64,000 bases of DNA from an uncultured Desulfuromonadales bacterium (GCA_945787335.1 CALZHR010000041.1:1-64000); one strand, 5' to 3'; shown: positions 7,445 through 18,796, counted from the stretch's first letter. Notes: generated by a model from the sequence alone, not told the origin. Made by a program: numbers and translations.

Positions 7445-9742
7445 TCAGAGGCTGCGGTAGGACTGGCTGTTGATCTTGTGCCGCTCCAGCATCCGGTAAA
7501 AGGTCCGGCGGGGAATATCTGCCAGGCGGGCGGCGGCGGAGACATTCCCTCGGCTCTTCTGCAGAAAATGGATCAGCAGTTCCGCTTCGACTTTGCCGGC
7601 CTGCTGGTCGCGTTGCTGGCGCAGGCTGCTGCTGTTTTCCAGCGATCCGCCCGCCTCCTGCTTGCGCAGCAGTTCTCCGAAAACCACCGGCAGCTGCTCC
7701 AGGTGAATGATCTGGTCCGGCGAGAGGACCACGGCCCGTTCGATGATGTTCTGCAGCTCGCGGATATTGCCCGGCCAGTGGTAGCACATCAGCGCCTGCA
7801 GGGCCGGTTGATCGATCTTGTGGATGGTTTTGTTCAGGCGCCTTGCGGCCCGGTCGAGAAAATGATCGACCAGCTTCGGGATCGCGATCACCCTGCTGCG
7901 CAAAGGTGGCAGGGTGATGGAGAAGACGTTCAGCCGATAGAAGAGGTCCTCGCGGAACCAGCCCTGGCTGATCCCTTCCTCCAGCTGCTTGTTGGTCGCG
8001 GCGATCACCCGCACATCGACCTGCACATTGCTGTTGCTGCCGACCGGCTTGATCTCGCCGCTGTCGAGCACCCGCAGCAGTTCCGCCTGCAGTTTGGGCG
8101 TGATGTCGCCGATCTCGTCGAGGAAAATCGTCCCGCCGTTGGCCGCTTCGAACAACCCCTTTTTATTGGCGATCGCACCGGTGAAGGCGCCCTTTTTATG
8201 CCCGAACAGTTCCGATTCGAGCAGGCTGTCGGTCAGGGTGGTGCAGTTGACCGTGACCAGCGGCTTGTCGGCCCGCTGGCTGGCTTCGTGGATCGAGCGG
8301 GCGGTCAGCTCCTTGCCGGTGCCGCTCTCGCCGCGGATCAGCACCGAGGTCGGGGTCGGCCCGACCTGCTGAATCAGATGCAGTACCCCTTGGGTGCGCG
8401 GGTCGTCGCCGATGATCACGGTGCCGTCGTACTCCTGGTCCAGAGCGCGGCGGGCCAGGTCGTATTTTTGCTCCAGGCGCGAGCGATCCTCCTCGAGCTG
8501 ACGCAGCGAGTAGGGCAGGCACATGCGGGTGTCGGCCAGCCCCTGGTAGACCGCGACGGCATGCTCGCGGCAGGTCGGATAGCCGCAGCTGGCGCAGTTC
8601 AATTCATCCTGCTCGGTGAACTTGCCGGTCTCCTGCAGGATCCGCTTGATGGCATCGCCGCTGGGGCGGTCGAGCTGGTGCAGCTTGTTGGAGAAGCTGC
8701 GGTCGAATTGCAGCTTCTCCGGAACGGACAGGTAGTGGGCGGACGGCTGGTAGGGGAGCTCGCGCTTCTGGTAGTCGATGATCAGGTTGCGCTTGGAGAA
8801 GGAGGTCAGCCGGTTGGTGCGGCCGGGGCCGCCGATGCAGCCGCCGTTGCAGAAGCGCACGTCAACATAGTGCGGGGTGATCCGTTCGGCGGAGAGGTCG
8901 CGGATCACTTCCATCGAGGCTTCCTCGCCGACGGTGGCGACAAAGTTCGGGTCCAGCCCGTTGTTGACGATGCCGAAATTGTTGAACGGCCCGCCGAAGA
9001 TGGAGAAGCTGCGGCCGCTGCTGGTCGGCAGGCCGGCGAAAGGGGTTTTGCCCAGTCGTTGCGGATCGATCTGCCGCTCTTTGAGCATCCGGTTCAGTTC
9101 GCGGTAGGTCAGGACGGTGTCGATGGCGCCTTTCACCGACTCGGAGGTGATTTCGAATTTGCCGCCGATGCAGGAGCTGATGTAGACCACCTGGGTTTCG
9201 GCGCCGCGATGAGCCTTGACGAAGCGACCGATGGCGACCATCGGCGAGACTACCGGGACCAGGTTCTTCAGCAGCTTCGGGTAGTGCCGCTCGATCAGGT
9301 CGACGACCGTCGGGCAGTGGCTGGAGATCAGCGGTCGGTCGGTTTTTTTCGCGATCAGCTCGCGGTATTCCGGAGCGATCAGCTCCACTCCCGCCGCCCC
9401 TTCGAGCACTTCATCGAAGCCGAGTTTTTTCAACGCGGTGACCATCTGGGCCGGCTCGACGTCGTAGAAGAAGGCCGGAAAGGAGCAACCGAGCACCGCG
9501 ACCACCGGATTTCTGCCGCGCAGGCGGTCCTCGGTCTCCTTGATCGCGTCGGCGATCACCTTGGCCTGCTGGGAGCAGACCTGGATGCATTTACCGCAAC
9601 CGATGCAGCGGTGATGAATGACTTCAGCCGAATCCTGAAAGACCCCGATCGCCTTGGTCGGGCAGTTGCGGACGCAGGCGTAGCATTTGCGGCAGCTTTT
9701 GCTGATCGTGGTGATCGGGCCGGTGCTTTCGTTGTGGGACAT
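7445..9742 (-). CDS. Sigma-54-dependent activator with ferredoxin and [FeFe]-hydrogenase-like sensor domains
   Basis: The 765-aa protein starts with two [4Fe-4S] ferredoxin motifs (Cys17/20/23/27 and Cys46/49/52/56). A hydrogenase large-subunit-like domain follows (about 80-310) that keeps all four H-cluster cysteines: Cys143 in SSHCP, Cys191 in SSCIGGKFE, and Cys298/Cys302 in CNGGC. Next is a further Fe-S motif (Cys383/386/391/408), then the AAA+ domain with Walker A GESGTGKE and the sigma-54 contact loop GAFTGA (518-523), and a C-terminal Fis-type HTH (about 728-760). It probably senses redox state or hydrogen. The cysteine used for proton transfer in catalytic enzymes is His142 here, which favours sensing over turnover. 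It ends 4 nt before the palindromic array. Confidence 0.92.
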   Translation of the reverse strand: MSHNESTGPITTISKSCRKCYACVRNCPTKAIGVFQDSAEVIHHRCIGCGKCIQVCSQQAKVIADAIKETEDRLRGRNPVVAVLGCSFPAFFYDVEPAQMVTALKKLGFDEVLEGAAGVELIAPEYRELIAKKTDRPLISSHCPTVVDLIERHYPKLLKNLVPVVSPMVAIGRFVKAHRGAETQVVYISSCIGGKFEITSESVKGAIDTVLTYRELNRMLKERQIDPQRLGKTPFAGLPTSSGRSFSIFGGPFNNFGIVNNGLDPNFVATVGEEASMEVIRDLSAERITPHYVDVRFCNGGCIGGPGRTNRLTSFSKRNLIIDYQKRELPYQPSAHYLSVPEKLQFDRSFSNKLHQLDRPSGDAIKRILQETGKFTEQDELNCASCGYPTCREHAVAVYQGLADTRMCLPYSLRQLEEDRSRLEQKYDLARRALDQEYDGTVIIGDDPRTQGVLHLIQQVGPTPTSVLIRGESGTGKELTARSIHEASQRADKPLVTVNCTTLTDSLLESELFGHKKGAFTGAIANKKGLFEAANGGTIFLDEIGDITPKLQAELLRVLDSGEIKPVGSNSNVQVDVRVIAATNKQLEEGISQGWFREDLFYRLNVFSITLPPLRSRVIAIPKLVDHFLDRAARRLNKTIHKIDQPALQALMCYHWPGNIRELQNIIERAVVLSPDQIIHLEQLPVVFGELLRKQEAGGSLENSSSLRQQRDQQAGKVEAELLIHFLQKSRGNVSAAARLADIPRRTFYRMLERHKINSQSYRSL

Positions 9743-9778
9743 GGGAATCCTTTGCGGAATGACTTCAGGATTCCGGAT

Positions 9779-9796
9779 TGTGCCACTGCTGGCACA
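9779..9796. promoter_or_regulatory. Perfect palindrome upstream of the activator gene
   Basis: TGTGCCA-CTGC-TGGCACA has the same arms and 4-nt spacer as the array beyond the gene's other end. It lies 37-54 nt before the activator start codon, within the 60-bp gap after oppF. No sigma-54 -12 element follows it, so it may be an autoregulatory operator rather than an enhancer. Confidence 0.7.
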
Positions 9797-9802
9797 GGTG
9801 TG

Positions 9803-10798
9803 TCAAGCTGTGTCGCGCCGCAGCAGGTAGCGACCGACCTGGTCCTGATGATGACAGGCGCTCAAGTGCTCGGAGCCGATGTCGTTCAACGGCGGCTGCT
9901 GCTGCCGGCAGACTTCGCTGGCATAGGGGCAGCGGGGGTGGAAGTAGCAGCCGCTCGGCGGCGCGACCGGGGAGGGGATTTCGCCGGAGAGCGGCGCGGG
10001 GCGCGGCTGGCCCGGGTCGGGGATCGGCACGGCGTTGAGCAGTGCTTCGGTGTAGGGGTGGCGCGGGTTGCGGTACAGCTCGTCAGCGCTGGTCAGCTCG
10101 ACGATCCGCCCCAGGTACATGACCGCGACGCGGTCGCTGACATGCTCGATCACCGCCAGGTCGTGGGCAATGAACAGGTAGCTGAGGTTATGCTCCCGCT
10201 GAATATCCTGCAGCAGGTTGAGGATCTGCGCCTGCACCGACAGGTCGAGGGCGGAGACCGGCTCGTCGGCGATGATCAGCTCCGGCTCCACCGCCAGGGC
10301 GCGGGCGATACCGACCCGCTGCCGCTGGCCGCCGGAGAATTCATGCGGATAGCGGTTTTCATGCTCGGCGGTCAGGCCGACCTTTTCCAGCAGCTCGATG
10401 ACCCGCTCGCGGATCTGCCGGCCGCGCGCCAGCTTGTGGATCACCAGCGGTTCGCTGAGGATGGCGCCGACCGTCATGCGCGGGTTGAGCGAGGAGAAGG
10501 GATCCTGGAAGATCATCTGCAACTGGCGCCGGTAGGGGCGCATGCGGCTGGCGGAGAGCTGGGTGAGGTCGGTGCCCTGGTAAAGGATCTGTCCCCGATC
10601 GGCCTTCTGCAGCTGCATGATCAGCTTGCCGGTGGTCGATTTGCCGCAGCCCGATTCACCGACCAGGCCGAGGGTTTCCCCCTGGCGCAGGCCAAAGGAG
10701 ATATCGTCGACCGCCACCAGCCGGCCGCCCGCCTGACCGAGGGCGCTGGAGACGCGAAAGCTTTTGCGCAGGTTTTTGACCTCGAGCAGGTTTGCCAT
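9803..10798 (-). CDS. Oligopeptide/dipeptide ABC transporter ATPase, OppF/DppF type
   Basis: The 331-aa protein has Walker A GESGCGKS, the ABC signature [15 protein letters not shown], Walker B and an H-loop, plus the C-terminal oligopeptide-transporter extension with cysteines (YFHPRCPYA) that often holds an Fe-S cluster. It would energise peptide import together with the upstream ATPase. The start at 10798 overlaps the oppD stop by one base (TGATG) and has GGAG 6 nt upstream. No permease or binding-protein gene is next to the pair, so the transported substrate is uncertain. Confidence 0.9.
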   Translation of the reverse strand: MANLLEVKNLRKSFRVSSALGQAGGRLVAVDDISFGLRQGETLGLVGESGCGKSTTGKLIMQLQKADRGQILYQGTDLTQLSASRMRPYRRQLQMIFQDPFSSLNPRMTVGAILSEPLVIHKLARGRQIRERVIELLEKVGLTAEHENRYPHEFSGGQRQRVGIARALAVEPELIIADEPVSALDLSVQAQILNLLQDIQREHNLSYLFIAHDLAVIEHVSDRVAVMYLGRIVELTSADELYRNPRHPYTEALLNAVPIPDPGQPRPAPLSGEIPSPVAPPSGCYFHPRCPYASEVCRQQQPPLNDIGSEHLSACHHQDQVGRYLLRRDTA

Positions 10799-11754
10799 CA
10801 GTATCTCCAGCAGCGGACCCAGTGCCCCGGGTGCTGTTCCTTGAGCTGCGGCAGCTGATGGCCGCAGGGCGCGCAGGGGCCGGGACAGCGGTCGATGAAC
10901 AGGCAACCGTCATGGTGTTCGCGCAGGTTCGGCAGCTGCCCCGGAATGGTCGGCAGGCTATCTTTGCGCCCCAGGCGCGGAATGCATTTCAGCAAGCCTT
11001 GCGTGTAGGGGTGCAGGGGCTTGTCGAACAGCTGGGTGACCTCCGCCATTTCGACGATCTGCCCGGCGTACATCACCGCCACCCGGTCGGCGTTGCTGGC
11101 GATGACGCCGAGGTCGTGGCTGATCAGCAGGGTGGCCATCTGCCGTTCCTCTTTGAGGCGGGTGAGCAGATCCATGATCTGCGCCTGGATGGTCACGTCG
11201 AGGGCGGTGGTCGGTTCGTCGGCAATCAGCAGCTTGGGATCGCAGGCCAGGGCCATGGCGATCATCACCCGTTGCCGCTGGCCGCCGGAGAGCTGATGGG
11301 GGTAATCGCGCAGCCGCTGCTGCGGGTCGGAAATCCCCACCTTGTTAAGTAGCTCGGCGGCCTCGGTCAGCGCCTGTTCGGGGTGCTGCCCCTGGTGCAG
11401 GCGCAGCACTTCGGCGATCTGCTCGCCGATCTTCAGCACCGGGTTCAGGGAGGTCATCGGCTCCTGGAAGATCATCGAGATCTGGTTGCCGCGGATGCGG
11501 CGCATTTCCAGCTCGGGCAGCCGCAGCAGGTCGTGGCCGTCGAGGCGGATCTCCCCCTGGACGATCTTGCCCGGTTCCGGCAGCAGCCGCAGCAGCGAGA
11601 GGGCGGTCATCGACTTGCCGCAGCCCGATTCGCCGACCAGCGCCAGAGTTTCGCCGCTGTCGATGGTAAAAGAGACATCGTCGACCGCTTTGACCAGCCC
11701 CGAACGGGTGAAAAAGTAGCTGCGCAGATTTTCAACTTCAAGTCGCTGTGGCAT
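10798..11754 (-). CDS. Oligopeptide/dipeptide ABC transporter ATPase, OppD/DppD type
   Basis: The 318-aa ATPase shows Walker A GESGCGKS, the signature [15 protein letters not shown], Walker [13 protein letters not shown] and the C-terminal Opp extension with cysteines in [12 protein letters not shown]. The ATG at 11754 has GGAG 7 nt upstream and begins at the conserved N-terminal strand; an in-frame extension to 11829 looks unlike coding sequence. It is the first gene of the minus-strand run oppD-oppF-activator and is divergent from tex. Only the two ATPases are present here, so partner permeases must be encoded elsewhere. Confidence 0.9.
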   Translation of the reverse strand: MPQRLEVENLRSYFFTRSGLVKAVDDVSFTIDSGETLALVGESGCGKSMTALSLLRLLPEPGKIVQGEIRLDGHDLLRLPELEMRRIRGNQISMIFQEPMTSLNPVLKIGEQIAEVLRLHQGQHPEQALTEAAELLNKVGISDPQQRLRDYPHQLSGGQRQRVMIAMALACDPKLLIADEPTTALDVTIQAQIMDLLTRLKEERQMATLLISHDLGVIASNADRVAVMYAGQIVEMAEVTQLFDKPLHPYTQGLLKCIPRLGRKDSLPTIPGQLPNLREHHDGCLFIDRCPGPCAPCGHQLPQLKEQHPGHWVRCWRY

Positions 11755-11823
11755 GCTGCACTCCGGTTGCGTGACTGCCTCATGTGTACACGCTCGACCG
11801 GCGTTGGTCAAGCATCCTTCGCT

Positions 11824-11851
11824 TTGCAATTGCCCTGCGGCGTGCTAACAT
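11824..11851 (+). promoter_or_regulatory. Candidate sigma-70 promoter for tex
   Basis: TTGCAA and TAACAT are separated by 16 bp and lie about 57 nt upstream of the tex ATG, in the gap between divergent oppD and tex. Confidence 0.45.
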
Positions 11852-11907
11852 CGCCCACCTTTTTCACCCGCTGATAATGATAGATTATTGAGGATAAAAT
11901 TCAAACC

Positions 11908-14178
<2,271 letters not shown>

Positions 14179-14182
14179 CCAC

Positions 14183-15061
14183 ATGGACGAGAAGAAGCTG
14201 GTTGACTTGCATCTGCACTCCACCTGTTCGGACGGTCAGTATGCGCCGGACGAGGTGGTGCGCCTGGTGGCGGAAAAAGGGCTGGTGGCCATGGCGCTGG
14301 CCGATCACGACAACGTCGACGGCATCGAGGTTGCCCGGCAGACCGGCGAGCGGCTTGGCATCGAGGTGCTGCCGGCCGTGGAGCTGTCGACCCAGTGGTA
14401 CGATTTCGTCGACATGCACCTGCTCGGCTACCTGATCGATCACCGCGATCCCTACCTGATCCGCGAGCTGACCGATTTCCAGCAGTTCCGCGCCGGGCGC
14501 AATCGGCAGATCATCGAGCGGGTCAACGAGAAGCTGGCCGACGAGGGGCGGGCGCCGATCGATCCCGATTATGTCCACCAGCTGGCCGGCGGCACCCTCG
14601 GCCGGCCGCATATCGCCCAGGCGTTGCGCGAAGTCGGCTACGTCACGCACAACGAAGAGGCCTTCGAACGCTACCTGGTCCCCTGCAACGTGGCGAAGCG
14701 TTTCTTCCCGGTCGACGAGGCGATCAAGCTGATTCACGGCGCCGGCGGTGTCGCCGTGCTGGCTCACCCGCCGTATGTGACCCGCAATCGCACCAAGCTC
14801 GAAGGGTTGGTGGCCGAGCTGGTGACCCTCGGCCTGGATGGCATCGAGGTCTACAACAACGGCTCTTCCATGGAGGACAGCGACTGGCTGATCAAGCTGG
14901 CGCGCAAGCACCAGCTGATCATTACCGGCGGCTCCGATTTTCATGGCGACCCGGGTTCGAACATCGAAATCGGCAGCGGCTTTCGCGGCATGCAGATTCC
15001 CTATGCCTGTGTCGAGGAGATCCGCCAGGCGCAGCAAAAACGGCATGGCGCGAAGCAGTGA
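14183..15061 (+). CDS. PHP-domain metal-dependent phosphoesterase (YciV/RNase AM-like)
   Basis: The 292-aa protein begins with the PHP motifs DLHLHSTCSDG and ADHDNVDG, with later metal ligands in AVELS, LAHP and GGSDFHG. These fit the trinuclear-metal PHP phosphoesterases related to E. coli YciV (RNase AM), which degrade short RNAs or nucleotide phosphates. The ATG at 14183 is chosen because the PHP motif starts at residue 7; upstream in-frame sequence lies inside tex. No clear Shine-Dalgarno is present, consistent with coupling to tex 4 nt upstream. Confidence 0.85.
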   Translation: MDEKKLVDLHLHSTCSDGQYAPDEVVRLVAEKGLVAMALADHDNVDGIEVARQTGERLGIEVLPAVELSTQWYDFVDMHLLGYLIDHRDPYLIRELTDFQQFRAGRNRQIIERVNEKLADEGRAPIDPDYVHQLAGGTLGRPHIAQALREVGYVTHNEEAFERYLVPCNVAKRFFPVDEAIKLIHGAGGVAVLAHPPYVTRNRTKLEGLVAELVTLGLDGIEVYNNGSSMEDSDWLIKLARKHQLIITGGSDFHGDPGSNIEIGSGFRGMQIPYACVEEIRQAQQKRHGAKQ

Positions 15062-15072
15062 TGTCGCGCGGC

Positions 15073-15092
15073 GGGCGAGACATGTCTCGCCC
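15073..15092. repeat. Perfect 20-nt palindrome (REP-like, possible bidirectional terminator)
   Basis: GGGCGAGACATGTCTCGCCC is a perfect palindrome followed by CTACG. It lies 12 nt past the PHP stop and between convergent genes. A second imperfect GC-rich inverted repeat follows at about 15119-15146. Such units are widespread as intergenic repeats in this group of bacteria; here it could end both transcripts, but there is no strong T-run. Confidence 0.6.
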
Positions 15093-15157
15093 CTACGGAA
15101 TGATGTTTTTATCTGCAGGTCGGGGCAGACCATGGGGGGCCCGACAATAATAGGTTC

Positions 15158-15943
15158 TTATCGATCTTTCCAAGCTGGCGCGCGTTTTTCGAGAAACGCC
15201 GCCATCCCTTCCTTCTGATCCTCTGAGGCGAAGCAGAGCCCGAACAGCTCCGCCTCGTAGGCGCAGGCGCGGTTGATCTCCATCTCCAGGCCGTTGTCGA
15301 CCGCCTGCTTGATCAGCCGCACCGCCAGCTGCGACTTGCCGGCGATCTTCTCCGCCAGTTCCCGTGCTGCGGGCAGCAGCTGCGCCTTTTCAACCACCTG
15401 GTTGACCAGGCCGATCTTTTCGGCCTGCGCCGCGCCGATCATGTCGCCGGTGTACATCAGCTCCTTGGCCTTGCCCTTGCCGACCAGCCGCGCCAGCCGC
15501 TGGGTGCCGGCCCAGCCGGGGATGATCCCCAGGTTGACCTCCGGCTGGCCGAGCTTTGCGCTGTCGGCGGCGATGCGGATGTCGCAGGCCATCGCCAGCT
15601 CACAACCGCCGCCCAACGCGAAGCCATTGATCGCGGCGATGCTGATTTTCTGTGAATATTCGATGGCGTTGAACAGCTGCTGGGCTTTCTGCGCCACAGC
15701 GCGCGCCTCCAGCGGCCCGAGCGGCTGCATCACCGAAATATCGCCGCCGGCGACGAAGGCTTTCTCGCCGGCGCCGGTGATAATGATCACCTTCACCTCC
15801 GGGTTCGCTTCCAGTTCCGCCATCATCCGCGTCAGTTCGTCGAGGGTCGCCGGGTTCAGAGAATTGAGCGCCGCCGGACGATTGACGGTCAGCAGGGCGA
15901 GGTGGTCTTCAATCTGCAGCAGCAGGTTGGCATAAGTGTTCAT
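15158..15943 (-). CDS. Enoyl-CoA hydratase/crotonase family protein
   Basis: The 261-aa protein has the crotonase fold with the oxyanion-hole sequence AFVAGGDIS, the GFALGGGCELAMACD motif and both catalytic glutamates (Glu115 and Glu135 in GQPEVNLGIIPG). It should hydrate short-chain enoyl-CoA, as in butanoyl-CoA or fatty-acid oxidation, and resembles Crt-type 3-hydroxybutyryl-CoA dehydratases. Its start overlaps the hrpB stop (ATGA), although the two functions are unrelated. No other beta-oxidation gene is adjacent. Confidence 0.92.
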   Translation of the reverse strand: MNTYANLLLQIEDHLALLTVNRPAALNSLNPATLDELTRMMAELEANPEVKVIIITGAGEKAFVAGGDISVMQPLGPLEARAVAQKAQQLFNAIEYSQKISIAAINGFALGGGCELAMACDIRIAADSAKLGQPEVNLGIIPGWAGTQRLARLVGKGKAKELMYTGDMIGAAQAEKIGLVNQVVEKAQLLPAARELAEKIAGKSQLAVRLIKQAVDNGLEMEINRACAYEAELFGLCFASEDQKEGMAAFLEKRAPAWKDR

Positions 15944-18459
15944 CGGGATTGCTCCTGTTGGGCAAGTTTGCGTTTGGTTTTCGCCGTGGCCTGGAACGCG
16001 AGGGGATTGTCCGGCCAGGGGTGCTTGGGGTAGCGGCCTTTCATCTCTTTTTGCACCTCCGGATAGTTCTCCTGCCAGAAATGGCGCAGGTCCTGGGTGA
16101 TCTGCAACGGCCGGCCGGCGGGGGAGAGCAGGTGGATCAGCACCGCAACGCGGCCGTCGGCGACCCTCGGGGTGTCGATCTGGCCGAACATCTCCTGCAG
16201 CTTGACCGCCAGCACCGGCGGTCCCTCGGTGGAGTAGTCGAGCCGGATCTGCGAACCGCTCGGGACCTTGAGCCGCTCCGGGGCGTACAGATCGAGCTGC
16301 TGCAGCTGCTGCCAGTCGAAACGGGCGCGCAGCGCTGGCAGCAGATCAAGTTTCTGCAGGTCGGCGCGGTTGCGGGCGCTGCCGAGAAACGGCAGCAGCC
16401 AGTCGTCCAGGCTGGCGAGCAGTGCCGCGTCGCTGCAGTCTGGCCAGTTTTGGTCGGGAAAGCTGCGCTGCAGAAAAGCGCCGCGCATCAGCAGTGACTT
16501 GACCGCCGGGCTGTGCTTGAACAGTTTCAGCCCTTCGCTGCGGATTCCGGCCAATAGGGCGGTCTGGCGCAATTCGGAATCGGCCTGGCCGGGGCGCTCG
16601 GCGAGCACCAGGGCGCCAAGCCGCTGCTGTTCGCAGTCGATGACGCGCCCTTCGCCGCTGTCCCAGCGGCAGACCGGCTGCCAGGGGAGGTTGGGGCAGA
16701 GTTCCTGCAGACGCTGCGGAGTCAGGCGGCTCGCCAGGCTGATCTGCGCTTCGGCCTGCTGGCCGCCGCGCAGTTCGACGGCGAGCAGGTAGTCCGCCTG
16801 CTGAACCGCGGAGCGCTCGTCGAGCGTCGCCCCCTGGCCGCTGCTGAGCAGATAGCGTCTGCCGCCCGGCGTGCGGGCGCGGGCGATCCGGTCGGGGTAG
16901 GCCGCGGCCAGCAGTTCGGCCGCTTGGAGGTGAGAATAAGCGGCGGTCGTTTCGTTGAGCTGCGGCAGCTTAAAATAGGTCTGCCAGTAGCGGCTGCTCC
17001 GGTCAGCGCCGCTAAATTCGCCCAGGCGTTGCTGCCGCCGCCGCTTCCAGAGTTCCTCGAGCCGGTCGTGAATGTCGCAGTCGCTGCGTTGCGGAGCCGT
17101 CTGGCGACTGTGCCAGGGGCCGCGTTCCGCGAGCAGTCCCAGCAGGTCGCAGGCCAGCGGCAGCAGCTTCTGCTGCTGAGCCGCCAGCAGCAGGCAACCG
17201 AGGCGCGGGTGGGCCGGCAGCTGCGCCAGCGCTTTTCCTCTGGTCGTCAGCTGCTGCTGTGCGTTGAGCGCACCAAGGGTCTGCAGCAGCTCGAGGCCGG
17301 CTTGCCAGGCGGCCGGCGGCGGCGGATCGAGCCAGCTGAGCTGGAGCGGATCGCTGATCCCCCAGTTGAGCAGCTCCAGGGCCAGCGGCGTCAGGTCGGC
17401 GCTGCGGATTTCCGGTGGGGTGAACGGCAGCAGCTCCCCTTGGACCCCCTCGCTCCAGAGCCGGTAGCAGCGCCCCGGCCCAAGCCGCCCGGCCCGCCCG
17501 GCTCTTTGCGTGGCGCTGGCCCGGGAGATGCGTGAGAGTTCCAGGCGGGTCAGCCCGCTGCCGGCGTCAAATCGTGGCTGGCGGCAATAACCGCTGTCGA
17601 TCACGCTGCGGATCCCTTCGATGGTCAGGCTGGTTTCGGCGATATTGGTCGCCAGCACCAGCTTGCGCCGACCGGCGGGGCGGATCGCCCGTTCCTGCTC
17701 GGCAAAGGGGAGGTTGCCGTATAAGGGGCAGATCAGCAACTCCCCGGCGAGCTCTTTCAGTTCAGCGGCGCAGCGGCGGATTTCGCCTTCCCCCGGCAGG
17801 AAGCAGAGGATATCCCCGTCGGTCTCGCGCACCGCTCGGCGGACTCCGGCGACGACGGAATCGACCAGCCGCTGCCGGGGGGCTTGCGGCAGATGGCAGA
17901 CCTCGACCGGGTAGGCGCGCCCCTGGCTGGTGATAATCGGGGCAGAGAGCAGCTTTGCCAGCGGCTCGCTGTCGAGGGTCGCCGACATCACCAGGAGCTT
18001 CAGATCTTCCCTGAAGCCCTGCTGGACGTCGCGACAGAGCGCCAGCGCCAGGTCGGACTGCAGGTGGCGCTCGTGAAATTCGTCGAAGATCACCAGGCCG
18101 ACACCGGGCAGTTCCGGATCGTTCTGCAGCCGGCGGGTCAGAATTCCTTCGGTGACCACTTCGATGCGGGTCTGACGCGAGACTTTGCTCTGATAGCGGA
18201 TGCTGAAGCCGACCCGTTGGCCGACTGATTCTCCCAGCTGCCCGGCCATGTAGCGGGCCGCGTTGCTTGCCGCCAGGCGGCGCGGTTCCAGCATCAGGAT
18301 CAACCTGCCAGCCAGCCAGTCTTCATCGAGCAGGGCGAGGGGGACGCGGGTGGTCTTGCCCGCTCCCGGCGGGGCCTGCAGGATGAGTTGCGGATGGTTG
18401 CGCAGCTGCTGTTTCAGGTCTGGCAGCACCGCTTCGATGGGGAGTTTGGTCTGGGTCAT
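15940..18459 (-). CDS. hrpB: ATP-dependent helicase HrpB
   Basis: The 839-aa protein carries Walker A APPGAGKTT, the DEFH box (DEFHERHLQSD), the SAT motif and the helicase C-terminal motif QRAGRAGRLGPG, followed by the HrpB-specific C-terminal region. The length and domain order match HrpB of the DEAH/RHA superfamily, whose cellular role is still unclear. The ATG at 18459 (MTQTKLPIE) is preferred over the upstream extension because homologues begin shortly before the first helicase motif. It overlaps the enoyl-CoA hydratase gene by 4 nt. Confidence 0.93.
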   Translation of the reverse strand: MTQTKLPIEAVLPDLKQQLRNHPQLILQAPPGAGKTTRVPLALLDEDWLAGRLILMLEPRRLAASNAARYMAGQLGESVGQRVGFSIRYQSKVSRQTRIEVVTEGILTRRLQNDPELPGVGLVIFDEFHERHLQSDLALALCRDVQQGFREDLKLLVMSATLDSEPLAKLLSAPIITSQGRAYPVEVCHLPQAPRQRLVDSVVAGVRRAVRETDGDILCFLPGEGEIRRCAAELKELAGELLICPLYGNLPFAEQERAIRPAGRRKLVLATNIAETSLTIEGIRSVIDSGYCRQPRFDAGSGLTRLELSRISRASATQRAGRAGRLGPGRCYRLWSEGVQGELLPFTPPEIRSADLTPLALELLNWGISDPLQLSWLDPPPPAAWQAGLELLQTLGALNAQQQLTTRGKALAQLPAHPRLGCLLLAAQQQKLLPLACDLLGLLAERGPWHSRQTAPQRSDCDIHDRLEELWKRRRQQRLGEFSGADRSSRYWQTYFKLPQLNETTAAYSHLQAAELLAAAYPDRIARARTPGGRRYLLSSGQGATLDERSAVQQADYLLAVELRGGQQAEAQISLASRLTPQRLQELCPNLPWQPVCRWDSGEGRVIDCEQQRLGALVLAERPGQADSELRQTALLAGIRSEGLKLFKHSPAVKSLLMRGAFLQRSFPDQNWPDCSDAALLASLDDWLLPFLGSARNRADLQKLDLLPALRARFDWQQLQQLDLYAPERLKVPSGSQIRLDYSTEGPPVLAVKLQEMFGQIDTPRVADGRVAVLIHLLSPAGRPLQITQDLRHFWQENYPEVQKEMKGRYPKHPWPDNPLAFQATAKTKRKLAQQEQSR

Positions 18460-18670
18460 CTCTCGCTTGTTTCGCAGGGTTATGGTTGCGCGCAGTATCG
18501 CATGCGCCGCGGAAATCAACAACTCTCTGAGGGCGGCTGTCAGTTGAATTCTGCCAGCTTGGACGTTCTGTCTCAGTATGTCTGAATATTGGGTCGAACT
18601 GCATTTCGTGGGGCGCTGAAATGTTAGCGGCTATTTAAGAAATAAATATATAATATCAAATGTTTAGCGT

Positions 18671-18700
18671 TTGACGAAGTTCCACCGTTTGGTGTATAAA
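18671..18700 (+). promoter_or_regulatory. Candidate sigma-70 promoter for the REC-REC histidine kinase
   Basis: TTGACG and TATAAA are separated by 18 bp, leaving a leader of about 90 nt before the ATG at 18797. It sits in a 337-bp intergenic stretch (18460-18796) that is AT-rich in its middle. I see no other gene or RNA motif there; specifically no GEMM-type riboswitch. Confidence 0.55.
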
Positions 18701-18796
18701 TGACGTGGATGATAAATACCTCTTAATGACAATGTGGATTGTCTTATCCAGCGCTCGCCTCACGGGGGGATGGCGAAGCAGGGCGGGCTGTAGCGC

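Noticed and set aside
7424-10858. A very long open frame on the plus strand opposite the activator and oppF/oppD genes
   Set aside because: It mirrors high-GC codon bias of the real minus-strand genes, which have complete conserved domains; it has no recognisable domain of its own.
11872-11890. GATAATGATA before tex as a Fur box
   Set aside because: Only the first ten bases fit the consensus and the symmetric half is missing; tex is not an expected Fur target.
18460-18796. A cyclic-dinucleotide riboswitch upstream of the REC-REC kinase
   Set aside because: The conserved GEMM core sequences are absent from the leader; only a plain promoter is visible.
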